Source: Aphodosoma sp045658305
Lineage (GTDB): Bacteria; Bacteroidota; Bacteroidia; Bacteroidales; Paludibacteraceae
Assembly (NCBI GenBank): GCA_045658305.1
Contig: JAZOUT010000059.1
Coordinates: 4,751 to 68,750, forward strand
Length of the DNA stretch: 64,000 nt
Direction: 5' to 3'
Shown: in pieces, positions 23,621-32,822 of the stretch
Layout: every line of letters starts with the position of its first letter
Numbering within the stretch: the stretch's first letter is position 1
Made by a program: the position numbers and the translations under genes
The notes under the pieces: model-generated
Databases searched by the model: none
What the model was told of the DNA's origin: nothing
The model's input: only the letters and a program-made list of their open reading frames with translations

Positions 23621-24133
23621 ATGACCAAAAAAATAAGAGAAAAAATACACCCTATCAATCAATTCGTCCAAAAACTAATACTTACGATTATTGATTTTGT
23701 ATATATCCCATTCAAGAAATATATCCCTTATCAACTATTTCGCTATGGTTGTTCGGGTGGCGCGAATATGGTGTTCGACTGGGTTTTATATTTTATTTTC
23801 TACAATTTCATATTCTGCCACAACATATTACATGTCGGCCCTATAGCCATCAGTGCCCACATTGCGTCGTTTGTATTCACATTCCCTATCACTTTCCTTA
23901 GCGGATTCTGGTTAGGTCGATACATCAGCTTCAAAGAGTCGGAAATGCGTGGCTGGTCGCAACTCGTGCGCTACCTATTCGTGGTGGCTATGTGCATCCT
24001 TATCAACTACGTATGCCTCAAATTTTTCGTAGAAATCTGCCATTTCTACCCAACTCCGTCGAAAATGATTACCACAGGCATCACTACTGTATTTAGTTTC
24101 TTGATGCAAAAATTCTTCACTTTCAAGGCATGA
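23621..24133 (+). CDS. GtrA-family membrane protein, 170 aa
   Basis: GtrA-like proteins are four-helix membrane proteins thought to flip lipid-linked sugars. After a 35-residue cytosolic N-terminus, four hydrophobic segments are seen (about 45-70, 76-100, 109-130, 140-160), with the family pattern YGCSGGANMVFDW at the start of the first and FLMQKFFTFK at the end. The ATG at 23621 is chosen because it follows the promoter; the frame is open further upstream but that part overlaps rsmA antisense. The stop overlaps the next start by ATGA. Confidence 0.85.
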   Translation: MTKKIREKIHPINQFVQKLILTIIDFVYIPFKKYIPYQLFRYGCSGGANMVFDWVLYFIFYNFIFCHNILHVGPIAISAHIASFVFTFPITFLSGFWLGRYISFKESEMRGWSQLVRYLFVVAMCILINYVCLKFFVEICHFYPTPSKMITTGITTVFSFLMQKFFTFKA

Positions 24134-25062
24134 ATTGGAAGAGAATATACAAAATATTCGTCTACACTATCGTTGTGATTGCCTATGGGGTCATAGCATT
24201 CAAGCTTGCAACATACAACGACTACTCATCTCTATTCAAGCAATTTACATCTAATTTCTCAACAAATTGGTTCTTCCTTTTAGCTTGCCTAATGCTCATG
24301 CCATGCAATATGTTATCCGAAGCACTCAAATGGCGATGCGCTGTGTCTCACATTGAGAGTATTTCCCTCAAAAAAGCTATTATATCAACCCTACGCGGAC
24401 AAGTTGGCGGCATTGCCACTCCAAACAAACTCGGCGACATACCCACCCGCGCTTTATCGCTACACGAAGGCAACAAAGCATCAGGAATCATTATGGGTTT
24501 CATCGCCTCTTGGACTCTCTCTTTCGTAATCATAATTATTGGAGCTATCACATCATACCTCTATTTTGCAACATATTTTGTCGATTTCTTTTATTACGAG
24601 GAATATTCCCTATTATTAAATAGCAGTTGCATACTGATAGTTTTACTCATAGTTGCACCTCTTCTACTCAAATTTATCCCTATCGACAAAATCAAATCCA
24701 ACACTATAAAAACCCTCGCACTAACTCCATACACTAAAATATTCTCTCTCATCGCTCTATCCTTACTGCGATACCTTATTTTTTGCACCCAACTGTTGTT
24801 GATGTTCTGGTTTTTCAACTTAAATATAACTATTGCTCAAGCCGTAGTAGTCATACCAACTATATATTTGTTTGCCACCATAACGCCGACTCTGATGACT
24901 TCTGAGGCTACAACTCGCAGCGCTTACGCTATTTTCTTATTGTCGCCTATATGTCACCACTCCGAACCAACTATCGCTCTCGCCACTTCGCTGCTTTGGG
25001 TCCTAAATTGTGGTTTTCCAATCATAATAGGTTCTTTTCTTTTCAGATTAAAAAAAGGATGA
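24130..25062 (+). CDS. lysylphosphatidylglycerol synthase-like (UPF0104) flippase-type membrane protein, 310 aa
   Basis: An integral membrane protein with about eight helices. The segment LRGQVGGIATPNKLGDIPTRALSL (about 88-111) is the recognisable motif of this family, which includes the flippase part of MprF. It is coupled to the GtrA-type gene by ATGA overlap, so the pair may handle a lipid-linked sugar or phospholipid. Substrate unknown. Confidence 0.8.
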   Translation: MNWKRIYKIFVYTIVVIAYGVIAFKLATYNDYSSLFKQFTSNFSTNWFFLLACLMLMPCNMLSEALKWRCAVSHIESISLKKAIISTLRGQVGGIATPNKLGDIPTRALSLHEGNKASGIIMGFIASWTLSFVIIIIGAITSYLYFATYFVDFFYYEEYSLLLNSSCILIVLLIVAPLLLKFIPIDKIKSNTIKTLALTPYTKIFSLIALSLLRYLIFCTQLLLMFWFFNLNITIAQAVVVIPTIYLFATITPTLMTSEATTRSAYAIFLLSPICHHSEPTIALATSLLWVLNCGFPIIIGSFLFRLKKG

Positions 25063-25185
25063 TTTTTTTACTAAAAAACCACTCATCAATACAAATTTCC
25101 TTTGATTTTCTATTAAAATTTACCTTAATTTTATTTTTTATGTTAAAGTTTACAAAAAAAACATCTAACATAAAAAATAAAATTA

Positions 25186-25193
25186 TATCTTTG
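25186..25193 (+). promoter_or_regulatory. -7 promoter element TATCTTTG
   Basis: TAnnTTTG match 28 bp upstream of the histidine kinase ATG. Confidence 0.6.
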
Positions 25194-25221
25194 CATTGTT
25201 TTTTAACACTTATACCAAAAA

Positions 25222-26745
25222 ATGAAAATTCTACTAAAAAAGAACTCTATCTGGATACTTGTTTCATTAATGATAATAGCATTCGCTTTGTTACTATCAT
25301 TCCAATTCGGCTATGTTATACGCACAAAAAATATAATCACAAAACAATATTCCGATGCAGTACAACGTAGCCTCTATCGCACAGTAAAATCTATCGAAGA
25401 AGCAGAGGTATTAACATACATAGATGAATCATTTAAGAACGACACTCCTGAAGCCCGTAAAGCAAAAGAAGCTATCAAAAAAGCACGTAGCGAAGATATT
25501 CAAAATATTATTGAACAACATATAGATTCAATTATAACAAACAATAACAACTTATTAAATGCCAACCAACCAAATACATCGATATCTGCTGCCACCCAAA
25601 AATATAACGAAAAACAATACAAACGCTTCATTCAAGCTAAAAGCTTGATGGAAATTGTAACCGCAAAACTACTAAACGACTCTCACAATCGCGACATCAC
25701 AACTCGCATAGACCCCTATTATCTTCGCGATCAATTAACATACAACCTCGAACAAAATGGCATTACAAGCGAATTCTATTTTGCCGTATCAGACAAAAAC
25801 AGCAAAACAATACACCGATTCAATGAGAAAACTTTCAATATCACCTCCACAGAAAGTTTCAAACAACAACTATTCCCATCAGACAAAGAAACAAAAAATC
25901 CATACTTCCTATACATATTTTTCCCAAACAAAAACAAAGAATTCATACCAAATATAAAAATATTATACCCTCCTTTCATCATAACAATATTATTGCTAAT
26001 CATCTGTATAACTACAATATTATACATATTCCGACAACAAAAACTAAATGAAATCAAAACCGATCTCATCAACAACATGACCCACGAACTAAAAACTCCA
26101 GTGGCGTCAATCTCTCTCGCATCACAAATGCTCAACGACTCAAGCGTATCAAAATCACCTCAAATGCTCGAGCACATCTCAAAAATAATACGCGACGAAA
26201 CCAAACGACTAACATTCCTCGTCGACAAAGTATTACAAATGTCCATCTTCGAACAACAAAACATAAAAATCGAACTACAAGAAAACAACATCAACGAAAT
26301 ACTTCAAACCATCACAGAAAACTATTCACTAAAAGTACACTCCAAAGGAGGCAACCTATACACCGAACTCCACGCCCACAACGCCTTCGTAGAAATCGAC
26401 GAAATGCACTTCGCCAACATAATCTACAACCTCCTTGACAACGCCGTAAAATATTCACGCGAAAACACACCAATAATCATAACAATCTCGACATGGAACG
26501 ACAAAGATAAACTATACATCTCCATAGAAGACAACGGAATGGGCATAAAAAAAGAATACCTAAAACACATTTTCGACAAATTCTACCGCGTACCAACAGG
26601 CAATCGCCACGACATAAAAGGATTTGGACTCGGACTATCCTACGTCAAAAAAATAGTAAAACTACACAACGGAAACATAAAAGTAGAATCAGAACCAAAC
26701 ATTGGCACAAAATTCGTAATTGAATTAAAAACAATAGAAATATAA
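25222..26745 (+). CDS. membrane sensor histidine kinase, 507 aa
   Basis: Class I histidine kinase of a two-component system. One helix is near the N-terminus (about 9-30), a periplasmic sensor domain of roughly 215 residues follows with no named fold, and a second helix is at about 247-268. The HisKA box NNMTHELKTPVASISLA carries the phospho-acceptor His288. The ATPase domain has the N box (NIIYNLLDNAVKYS), G1 (IEDNGMGI), F box (FDKFYRVP) and G2 (GFGLGLSYVK). The response regulator gene follows after 65 bp. The sense strand is strikingly C-rich and G-poor. Confidence 0.95.
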   Translation: MKILLKKNSIWILVSLMIIAFALLLSFQFGYVIRTKNIITKQYSDAVQRSLYRTVKSIEEAEVLTYIDESFKNDTPEARKAKEAIKKARSEDIQNIIEQHIDSIITNNNNLLNANQPNTSISAATQKYNEKQYKRFIQAKSLMEIVTAKLLNDSHNRDITTRIDPYYLRDQLTYNLEQNGITSEFYFAVSDKNSKTIHRFNEKTFNITSTESFKQQLFPSDKETKNPYFLYIFFPNKNKEFIPNIKILYPPFIITILLLIICITTILYIFRQQKLNEIKTDLINNMTHELKTPVASISLASQMLNDSSVSKSPQMLEHISKIIRDETKRLTFLVDKVLQMSIFEQQNIKIELQENNINEILQTITENYSLKVHSKGGNLYTELHAHNAFVEIDEMHFANIIYNLLDNAVKYSRENTPIIITISTWNDKDKLYISIEDNGMGIKKEYLKHIFDKFYRVPTGNRHDIKGFGLGLSYVKKIVKLHNGNIKVESEPNIGTKFVIELKTIEI

Positions 26746-26810
26746 ACCGAATTAGAGTTTTTAGGTTAAAAAACATCTATTTCGCTTTAACCCCCTAACC
26801 TTTTAAACAT

Positions 26811-27497
26811 ATGGAAAAAACAAAAATCCTTCTCTGCGAAGACGACGAAAGCCTAGGCATGCTTCTTCGCGAATACCTTCAAGCAAAAAACTACAACGTA
26901 ACCCTCGCCCCTGACGGAGAAGCCGGTTACCAACTATTCACAAACGACAAATTCGACCTCTGCATTCTCGACGTAATGATGCCCAAAAAAGACGGTTTCA
27001 CTCTCGCACAAGACATCCGAAAAATCAATAACGTCATGCCAATCGTATTCCTTACTGCCAAATCACTCAAAGACGACGTCCTCGAAGGATTCCGCATCGG
27101 AGCCGACGACTACATCACTAAACCATTCTCTATGGAAGAAATGTTGCTTCGCATTGAAGCCATCATGCGTCGAATCAGCGGAAAACGCAACAAAAACGGC
27201 AACGAATACCAACTCGGAAGCATGACATTCGACATCCAAAAACAAACCCTAACCACAAACAAAGGCATCATAAAACTCACAACAAAAGAATGTGACCTCC
27301 TCGCTTTGCTCATACAAAACGCAAACAACATCCTCGAACGCGACTACGCACTCAAAACAATCTGGATCGAATGCACAACCTACAACGCTCGTAGCATGGA
27401 TGTTTACATCACAAAACTCCGCAAAATAATAAAAGACGACCCAGAAGTCGAAATCATAAACATCCACGGCAAAGGCTACAAACTCGTAATCCCATAA
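26811..27497 (+). CDS. OmpR/PhoB-type response regulator, 228 aa
   Basis: Partner of the upstream kinase. The receiver domain (about 1-120) has the acidic pair Glu10-Asp11-Asp12, the phosphorylated Asp54 in LCILDVMMPKKDG, Thr in VFLTAK and Lys in TKPF. The C-terminal winged helix (about 130-228) has the family pattern LTTKECDLLALLIQN, then ARSMDVYITKLRKII and IHGKGYKLVIP. A hairpin terminator follows at 27518. Target genes are not visible. Confidence 0.96.
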   Translation: MEKTKILLCEDDESLGMLLREYLQAKNYNVTLAPDGEAGYQLFTNDKFDLCILDVMMPKKDGFTLAQDIRKINNVMPIVFLTAKSLKDDVLEGFRIGADDYITKPFSMEEMLLRIEAIMRRISGKRNKNGNEYQLGSMTFDIQKQTLTTNKGIIKLTTKECDLLALLIQNANNILERDYALKTIWIECTTYNARSMDVYITKLRKIIKDDPEVEIINIHGKGYKLVIP

Positions 27498-27517
27498 CAA
27501 ACAAATACACTAAACAC

Positions 27518-27557
27518 AAAATGCTATGCTAAAACAAAATCAGCATAGCATTTTTTA
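27518..27557 (+). terminator. hairpin terminator of the two-component operon
   Basis: Stem AAAATGCTATGCT / AGCATAGCATTTTTT, ending in a T-run. Confidence 0.85.
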
Positions 27558-27599
27558 TATCCACACCACAACCTCCAACTAGCCATCCAATAACTAAAA

Positions 27600-27675
27600 C
27601 ATACAATAAATATACTATAAATATAGGATAAATATACTATAAATATATAATAAACATAGTATAAAGCATACTACA
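27600..27675 (+). repeat. 11-bp tandem array, copy 1
   Basis: About six to seven units of ATACTATAAAT and variants (ATACAATAAAT, ATAGGATAAAT, ATATAATAAAC, ATAGTATAAAG). It lies between the two-component terminator and the pckA promoter. The 354-bp spacer otherwise holds no gene. Confidence 0.85.
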
Positions 27676-27761
27676 AACACACAAAACAACCCCTTTTTGT
27701 ATAAAATACAAGAATTAAGTTTTTTTTTGATTTTTTATTTTTCCACCTCAATTTATTTTTG

Positions 27762-27769
27762 TAAATTTG
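27762..27769 (+). promoter_or_regulatory. -7 promoter element TAAATTTG for pckA
   Basis: TAnnTTTG match 83 bp upstream of the pckA ATG, leaving a leader of about 75 nt. Confidence 0.6.
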
Positions 27770-27851
27770 CAATGTGAAAAACAAGTGTCTTTTCCCAAAG
27801 CACAAAACCTCACAAAACAAAATAAATTATTAACATTTTATATATAAAACT

Positions 27852-29453
27852 ATGGCAAATATCGATTTATCTAAGTATGGCATCAATGGTGCGGTAGAAG
27901 TTCTCCACAACCCATCATACGATGTACTCTTCGCTGAAGAAACAAAACCAGGTCTTGAAGGTTTCGACAAAGGTCAAGTTACTGAACTTGGTGCTGTAAA
28001 CGTTATGACAGGTGTTTACACAGGTCGTTCTCCTAAAGACAAATTCTTTGTAATGGACGAAGTTAGCAAAAACACCGTATGGTGGACTTCTGACGAATAC
28101 AAAAACGACAACAAACCTGTTACTCAAGATACTTGGAATGCTCTTAAAGACCTCGCTGTCAAAGAACTTTCTAACAAAAAATTGTATGTAGTTGACACAT
28201 TCTGCGGTGCAAACGCTAACTCTCGTCTCAAAGTGCGTTTCATCATGGAAGTAGCATGGCAAGCTCACTTCGTGACTAACATGTTCATCCGCCCAACTGC
28301 TGAAGAACTCGCTAACTACGGCGAACCTGATTTCGTAGTATTCAACGCTTCTAAAGCTAAAGTTGAAAACTACAAAGAACTCGGCCTTAACTCTGAAACT
28401 GCTGTAGTATTCAACCTTACAAGCCGCGAACAAGTTATCATCAACACTTGGTATGGTGGTGAAATGAAAAAAGGTATGTTCTCTATCATGAACTACCTCC
28501 TCCCACTCCGCGGCATGGCTTCTATGCACTGCTCGGCTAACACTAACGAAAAAGGCGAAACTGCTATCTTCTTCGGTCTTTCAGGTACAGGTAAAACTAC
28601 TCTCTCAACTGACCCTAAACGTCAACTCATCGGCGACGACGAACACGGTTGGGACGACGAAGGTATCTTCAACTTCGAAGGTGGTTGCTATGCTAAAGTT
28701 ATCAACCTCGACAAAGACAGCGAACCTGACATCTACAACGCTATCCGTCGCGATGCACTTCTCGAAAACGTTACAGTAGACGCAGAAGGCAAAATCGACT
28801 TCGCAGATAAGAGCGTAACTGAAAATACACGCGTATCTTACCCAATCCACCACATCAACAACATCCAACCAGGTTCTAAAGCTCCTGCTGCTAAGAAAGT
28901 GATTTTCCTTTCAGCTGACGCATTTGGTGTGTTACCTCCAGTATCTATCTTATCTCCAGAACAAACTCAATACTACTTCCTTTCTGGTTTCACAGCTAAA
29001 TTGGCTGGTACTGAACGCGGTATCACTGAACCAACTCCTACTTTCTCGGCTTGCTTCGGTGCTGCATTCCTTTCTCTCCACCCAACTAAATACGGTGAAG
29101 AACTTGTTAAGAAAATGCAAGCTTCAGGTGCAACTGCTTACCTCGTAAACACTGGTTGGAACGGTACAGGCAAACGTATCTCTATCAAAGATACTCGCGG
29201 TATCATCGACGCAATCCTCGACGGTTCAATCGACAAAGCTCCAACAAAAACAATCCCTATGTTCGACTTCGTTGTGCCAACAGAATTGCCTAACGTAGAT
29301 CCAAAAATCCTCGACCCACGCGACACTTATGCTTGCGCTTGCCAATGGGAAGAAAAAGCTAAAGACCTCGCTAGCCGTTTCATCAAAAACTTCGAGAAAT
29401 TCACTGGCAACGAAGCTGGTAAAGCTCTCGTAGCTGCTGGTCCAAAATTGTAA
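27852..29453 (+). CDS. pckA: phosphoenolpyruvate carboxykinase (ATP), 533 aa
   Basis: Interconverts oxaloacetate and phosphoenolpyruvate with ATP; in succinate-forming Bacteroidota it commonly runs toward CO2 fixation. The P-loop GLSGTGKTTLS is at 242-252, metal-binding IGDDEHGW follows at about 260, and the N-terminal TGRSPKDKF is typical of the ATP-dependent type. Length is standard. Codon use differs from neighbours: strongly biased toward a few codons (GGT, GCT, AAC, CTC), as expected for a highly expressed gene. Own promoter and terminator. Confidence 0.98.
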   Translation: MANIDLSKYGINGAVEVLHNPSYDVLFAEETKPGLEGFDKGQVTELGAVNVMTGVYTGRSPKDKFFVMDEVSKNTVWWTSDEYKNDNKPVTQDTWNALKDLAVKELSNKKLYVVDTFCGANANSRLKVRFIMEVAWQAHFVTNMFIRPTAEELANYGEPDFVVFNASKAKVENYKELGLNSETAVVFNLTSREQVIINTWYGGEMKKGMFSIMNYLLPLRGMASMHCSANTNEKGETAIFFGLSGTGKTTLSTDPKRQLIGDDEHGWDDEGIFNFEGGCYAKVINLDKDSEPDIYNAIRRDALLENVTVDAEGKIDFADKSVTENTRVSYPIHHINNIQPGSKAPAAKKVIFLSADAFGVLPPVSILSPEQTQYYFLSGFTAKLAGTERGITEPTPTFSACFGAAFLSLHPTKYGEELVKKMQASGATAYLVNTGWNGTGKRISIKDTRGIIDAILDGSIDKAPTKTIPMFDFVVPTELPNVDPKILDPRDTYACACQWEEKAKDLASRFIKNFEKFTGNEAGKALVAAGPKL

Positions 29454-29478
29454 TTAACAATTTCAAAAGCATAAAACA

Positions 29479-29518
29479 AAAAATCTCTTGTTTTTCAATA
29501 AACAAGAGATTTTTTTTG
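29479..29518 (+). terminator. hairpin terminator of pckA
   Basis: Stem AAATCTCTTGTTT / AAACAAGAGATTT with T-run. Confidence 0.85.
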
Positions 29519-29550
29519 TTATTTTACTTGCTCAATCAATTATATTTCAG

Positions 29551-29558
29551 TAACTTTG
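29551..29558 (+). promoter_or_regulatory. -7 promoter element TAACTTTG
   Basis: TAnnTTTG match 49 bp upstream of the T9SS cargo gene. Confidence 0.6.
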
Positions 29559-29607
29559 TACCATAAATAGCTATTTTAAAACAACAAAAATCTAAATCTA
29601 AAAAATT

Positions 29608-31185
29608 ATGAAGAAATTTACTCTCCTACTCGTAGCTCTATTCGCTTCATTAGCTACTTTTGCCGACTACTATGTTGCTGGTTCATCTTCACTTTGTGGT
29701 AGCAATTGGAGCAACAACGATGCCAACAACAAAATGACTCTCACAAATGGCGTTTATGTTAAATCGTACGCCAACGTTCCTGCAGGATCACACGAATTCA
29801 AAATCACTAACGGAACTTGGGACGACTCAAAAGGCGCATGGTGTGTAGATGCCTCAACAAGTACTCCTGGCTATACTGGCTCCGACAATATCTCTTTCAC
29901 CCTACTAAATGCCACAAATATCACTATCTCTTACAACGAAAGCACCGACAAAATCACTCTCAAAGCTGAAGGATTAGACCGTTTCGGCACATTTACAATC
30001 AACTCTTATACCCTTTGTGGCGATTTCCCATGCTTCAACGGAAATTGGTCTCCTGCCAATACTACAAACAATATGACAAAAGATAACAATGGCATTTGGA
30101 CAAAAACATACGAAAACGTAACTCTTGATGCAAAAAAATATCAATACAAAGTTGCAGCAAATAACACTTGGGGCAATGGCGAATTTCCGACTCAAGGCAA
30201 CAAAGAATACGAAATCAAAGAAGCAGGTGCATATAATCTAACCTTCACTTATAACCCAACAAAACCAGAACTTACCTGCAACGCAACTTTAATCGGTGCA
30301 GCCCAAGTTATATTATATCCAGAAAACACAACTATTTATGTAACCATCCATTCTCAATGGACTGCCGATAATGCTCGTTTCGCAACCTATTTCTTTGGTG
30401 CAAACGGCGATATCTGGACTAATATGACCATCATAGAAAACAATACCTACTCTGTAGTTGTTCCTAAAGGTGAGTGGAAAGGTGCTATTTTCTGCCGCAT
30501 GAATCCAGAAACAATCGACAACACTTGGGATAACCTTTGGGGTGCGCAAACAACTGACGTAATTTACGAAGAAGGCAAAAACCACTATATAATCAACAGC
30601 GAAGATCAAACATGGGACGGCAACAAACCAAGTGGACAATGGAGCATATATAAAAGTAACAACAACGACCCTGAAAAGCCTCAACCAGAAGCGTACGTCT
30701 ACACACTCTGTGGAGACTCTATTATATTCGGCACAAACTGGAACGAAACCGACACCAACAACGATATGACCAAAGGCGAAGATGGCATTTGGACTAAAGA
30801 ATACACAAACATAACACTTACTAAAGGTACTTATGAATACAAACTTGTAGCCAATCACAATTGGGAAACCACAGGCAAATACCCTTCTGACAACACAAAT
30901 ATGACTCTATATATCGCTAAAAACGGTAAATATAACATTACTTTTACTTTTGACCCAGCCAAACCTGAACTCAAAGCTTTTGCAACTAACACCGAAGAAC
31001 CTGTAAGCGTAAACAATATCAACATTAACAACATTTATGTTGACAACAAAACTATCTACAGCGAAATAGATATCACTATCTACTCTATCACAGGCCAAAA
31101 CGTAACAAACCTCAACGGAAACCTCAAAAACGGAGTATATATTGTAAAAGCAGCTAACGCTACCACTAAAGTTATCGTGAAATAA
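29608..31185 (+). CDS. secreted multi-domain protein with starch-binding-like modules and a T9SS sorting tail, 525 aa
   Basis: A signal peptide spans residues 1-19 (ending ATFAD). Then come repeated modules that resemble the X25/SusE-type carbohydrate-binding fold: about 20-115, 130-220 and 365-450, each with an LCG..NW start and a D/N-rich GIWTK..YENV middle. A different aromatic-rich domain lies at about 235-350, possibly another binding module. The last 60 residues (ITIYSITGQNV, NGVYIVKAANATTKVIVK) form a type A T9SS C-terminal domain, so the protein is exported across the outer membrane and probably anchored on the surface. No catalytic domain is seen. Confidence 0.8.
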   Translation: MKKFTLLLVALFASLATFADYYVAGSSSLCGSNWSNNDANNKMTLTNGVYVKSYANVPAGSHEFKITNGTWDDSKGAWCVDASTSTPGYTGSDNISFTLLNATNITISYNESTDKITLKAEGLDRFGTFTINSYTLCGDFPCFNGNWSPANTTNNMTKDNNGIWTKTYENVTLDAKKYQYKVAANNTWGNGEFPTQGNKEYEIKEAGAYNLTFTYNPTKPELTCNATLIGAAQVILYPENTTIYVTIHSQWTADNARFATYFFGANGDIWTNMTIIENNTYSVVVPKGEWKGAIFCRMNPETIDNTWDNLWGAQTTDVIYEEGKNHYIINSEDQTWDGNKPSGQWSIYKSNNNDPEKPQPEAYVYTLCGDSIIFGTNWNETDTNNDMTKGEDGIWTKEYTNITLTKGTYEYKLVANHNWETTGKYPSDNTNMTLYIAKNGKYNITFTFDPAKPELKAFATNTEEPVSVNNININNIYVDNKTIYSEIDITIYSITGQNVTNLNGNLKNGVYIVKAANATTKVIVK

Positions 31186-31215
31186 TTAACGAACTAACAC
31201 CAAAATTATCCAAAT

Positions 31216-31246
31216 AAAAAAGGCGACCAAATCGGTCGCCTTTTCT
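31216..31246. terminator. bidirectional hairpin terminator
   Basis: Stem AAAAGGCGACC / GGTCGCCTTTT between the convergent T9SS cargo gene and hutH. Confidence 0.85.
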
Positions 31247-31259
31247 ATTATCTATCAAA

Positions 31260-32744
31260 TCAGAAAGTTCTACGCAAGAACTGGATTGAGCTTTCGATAT
31301 GTGGATACATCACCTCGTCGTCTTGGATGAATGGCACCACTTTGCGATATTCTGCTACCAATACCTCGATTGCTGGCGATGATTTAGCAGGACGGCGGAA
31401 CTCTAATGCTTGTGCAGCATTGAAAAGTTCGATAGCCAACACGCGCTCTGTGTTCAATGCCACACGGATAAGTTTTGTAGCCGCATTTGCTCCCATCGAC
31501 ACGTGGTCTTCTTGTCCTTGGCTCGATTCGATTGAGTCAACCGATGCAGGCATACACAATCCTTTGCTTTGACTCACGATAGACGCTGCTGTGTATTGTG
31601 GAATCATAAAGCCAGAGTTCAAACCTGGGTTAGCCACAAGGAAGTTAGGCAATCCACGTTTGCCACCTATCAATTGTGTCACACGTTGACCAGAGATTGA
31701 ACCAAGTTCAGCAAGTGCTATAGCCAAGAAGTCCATTGTGATTGCCAATGGTTGTCCGTGGAAGTTACCTGCCGAGATTACCATATCTTTTTCTGGAATC
31801 ACTGTTGGGTTATCAGTTGCCGAGTTAATTTCTGTTTCAACTACCGAGCGCACGTATGCGATAGCATCTTTTGATGCACCATGCACTTGAGGCATGCAAC
31901 GGAATGAATATGGGTCTTGCACGTGTACTTTTGGACGACGAATCAACTCGCTACCTTCCATAATTTCACGGATACGAGCAGCAGTTGTCAATTGTCCGTT
32001 ATGTGGGCGCACTGCGTGCACTTCGTGAGTAAATGGTTCGATACGGCCATCGAATGCATCTAATGATACGCAACCAATCATATCAGCAGCTGCGCTCAAT
32101 TCGTCGGCTTTGATGAGTGCCCATGTTGCGTGAGCAGCCATAAATTGTGTACCATTCAACAATGCCAAACCTTCTTTAGATTTCAAAGTGATAGGTTCCC
32201 AACCAAATTTAGCGTTAACCTCTGCTGCCGGTTGTTTTTTACCTTCGTAATATACCTCACCAAGACCAAGCAATGGCAAAGACATGTGTGCCAATGGAGC
32301 CAAGTCGCCCGATGCACCGAGAGAGCCTTGTTGATATACTGCAGGCAATACACCCTCGTTATACATATCTACCAAGCGTTGAACTGTCACCAATTGCACG
32401 CCTGATACGCCATATTGCAATGATTGGATTTTGAGGAATACAATGAGTTTTACGATTTCTTGATCTACTTCATCGCCTGTACCACATGAGTGGCTCATAA
32501 CAAGATTCTTTTGAAGTTGAGAGAGCTCCTCTGCGCCTACGCTGATATTACACAATGAACCGAAACCTGTGGTCACACCATAGATTGGTTCTTTTTGTGT
32601 TTTCATCTTATTGTCGAGATATTCGCGACAAAGATTGATACGACGGATAGATTCTTCAGAAAGTTTGAGTTTATAATCTTCTGTAATGATGCGTTTTACG
32701 TCATCAATAGTGATTTTTGCAGGAGAAATTTCGTGAATTTTCAT
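31260..32744 (-). CDS. hutH: histidine ammonia-lyase, 494 aa
   Basis: Deaminates L-histidine to urocanate, the first step of histidine breakdown. The Ala144-Ser145-Gly146 triad (GSLGASGDLAPLAH) forms the MIO electrophile by autocatalysis. Other family marks: YGVTTGFG (about 55-62), NGTQFMAAHA, QDPYSFRC-type segment, and the C-terminal SSQGQEDHVSMG. Length is standard. Downstream of hutU with a 78-bp gap that contains a hairpin; imidazolonepropionase and later steps are not in the window. Confidence 0.97.
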   Translation of the reverse strand: MKIHEISPAKITIDDVKRIITEDYKLKLSEESIRRINLCREYLDNKMKTQKEPIYGVTTGFGSLCNISVGAEELSQLQKNLVMSHSCGTGDEVDQEIVKLIVFLKIQSLQYGVSGVQLVTVQRLVDMYNEGVLPAVYQQGSLGASGDLAPLAHMSLPLLGLGEVYYEGKKQPAAEVNAKFGWEPITLKSKEGLALLNGTQFMAAHATWALIKADELSAAADMIGCVSLDAFDGRIEPFTHEVHAVRPHNGQLTTAARIREIMEGSELIRRPKVHVQDPYSFRCMPQVHGASKDAIAYVRSVVETEINSATDNPTVIPEKDMVISAGNFHGQPLAITMDFLAIALAELGSISGQRVTQLIGGKRGLPNFLVANPGLNSGFMIPQYTAASIVSQSKGLCMPASVDSIESSQGQEDHVSMGANAATKLIRVALNTERVLAIELFNAAQALEFRRPAKSSPAIEVLVAEYRKVVPFIQDDEVMYPHIESSIQFLRRTF

Positions 32745-32760
32745 AATATGTAATTTTTAT

Positions 32761-32811
32761 AAGACAAAAGAACATAAATACATATTCTATGTTCTTATGT
32801 TCTTCTGTCTT
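32761..32811. repeat. short inverted-arm element between hutU and hutH
   Basis: AAGACAAAAGAACATAA and TTATGTTCTTCTGTCTT are imperfect reverse complements with a 17-bp centre; minimal form of the family at 6994 and 9404. Being inside the operon, it could fold in the mRNA and modulate hutH expression. Confidence 0.75.
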
Positions 32812-32822
32812 TTTTTTATTTA

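Noticed and set aside
25063..25185. Possible small ORF after the flippase-like gene
   Set aside because: The open frame at 25058 overlaps the kinase promoter and start and encodes only AT-rich low-complexity sequence.
27600..27675. 11-bp arrays as CRISPR arrays
   Set aside because: The units are contiguous with no unique spacers and no cas genes are near.
27915..28868. Minus-strand ORFs across pckA (up to 204 codons)
   Set aside because: Shadow frames caused by the strong codon bias of pckA.
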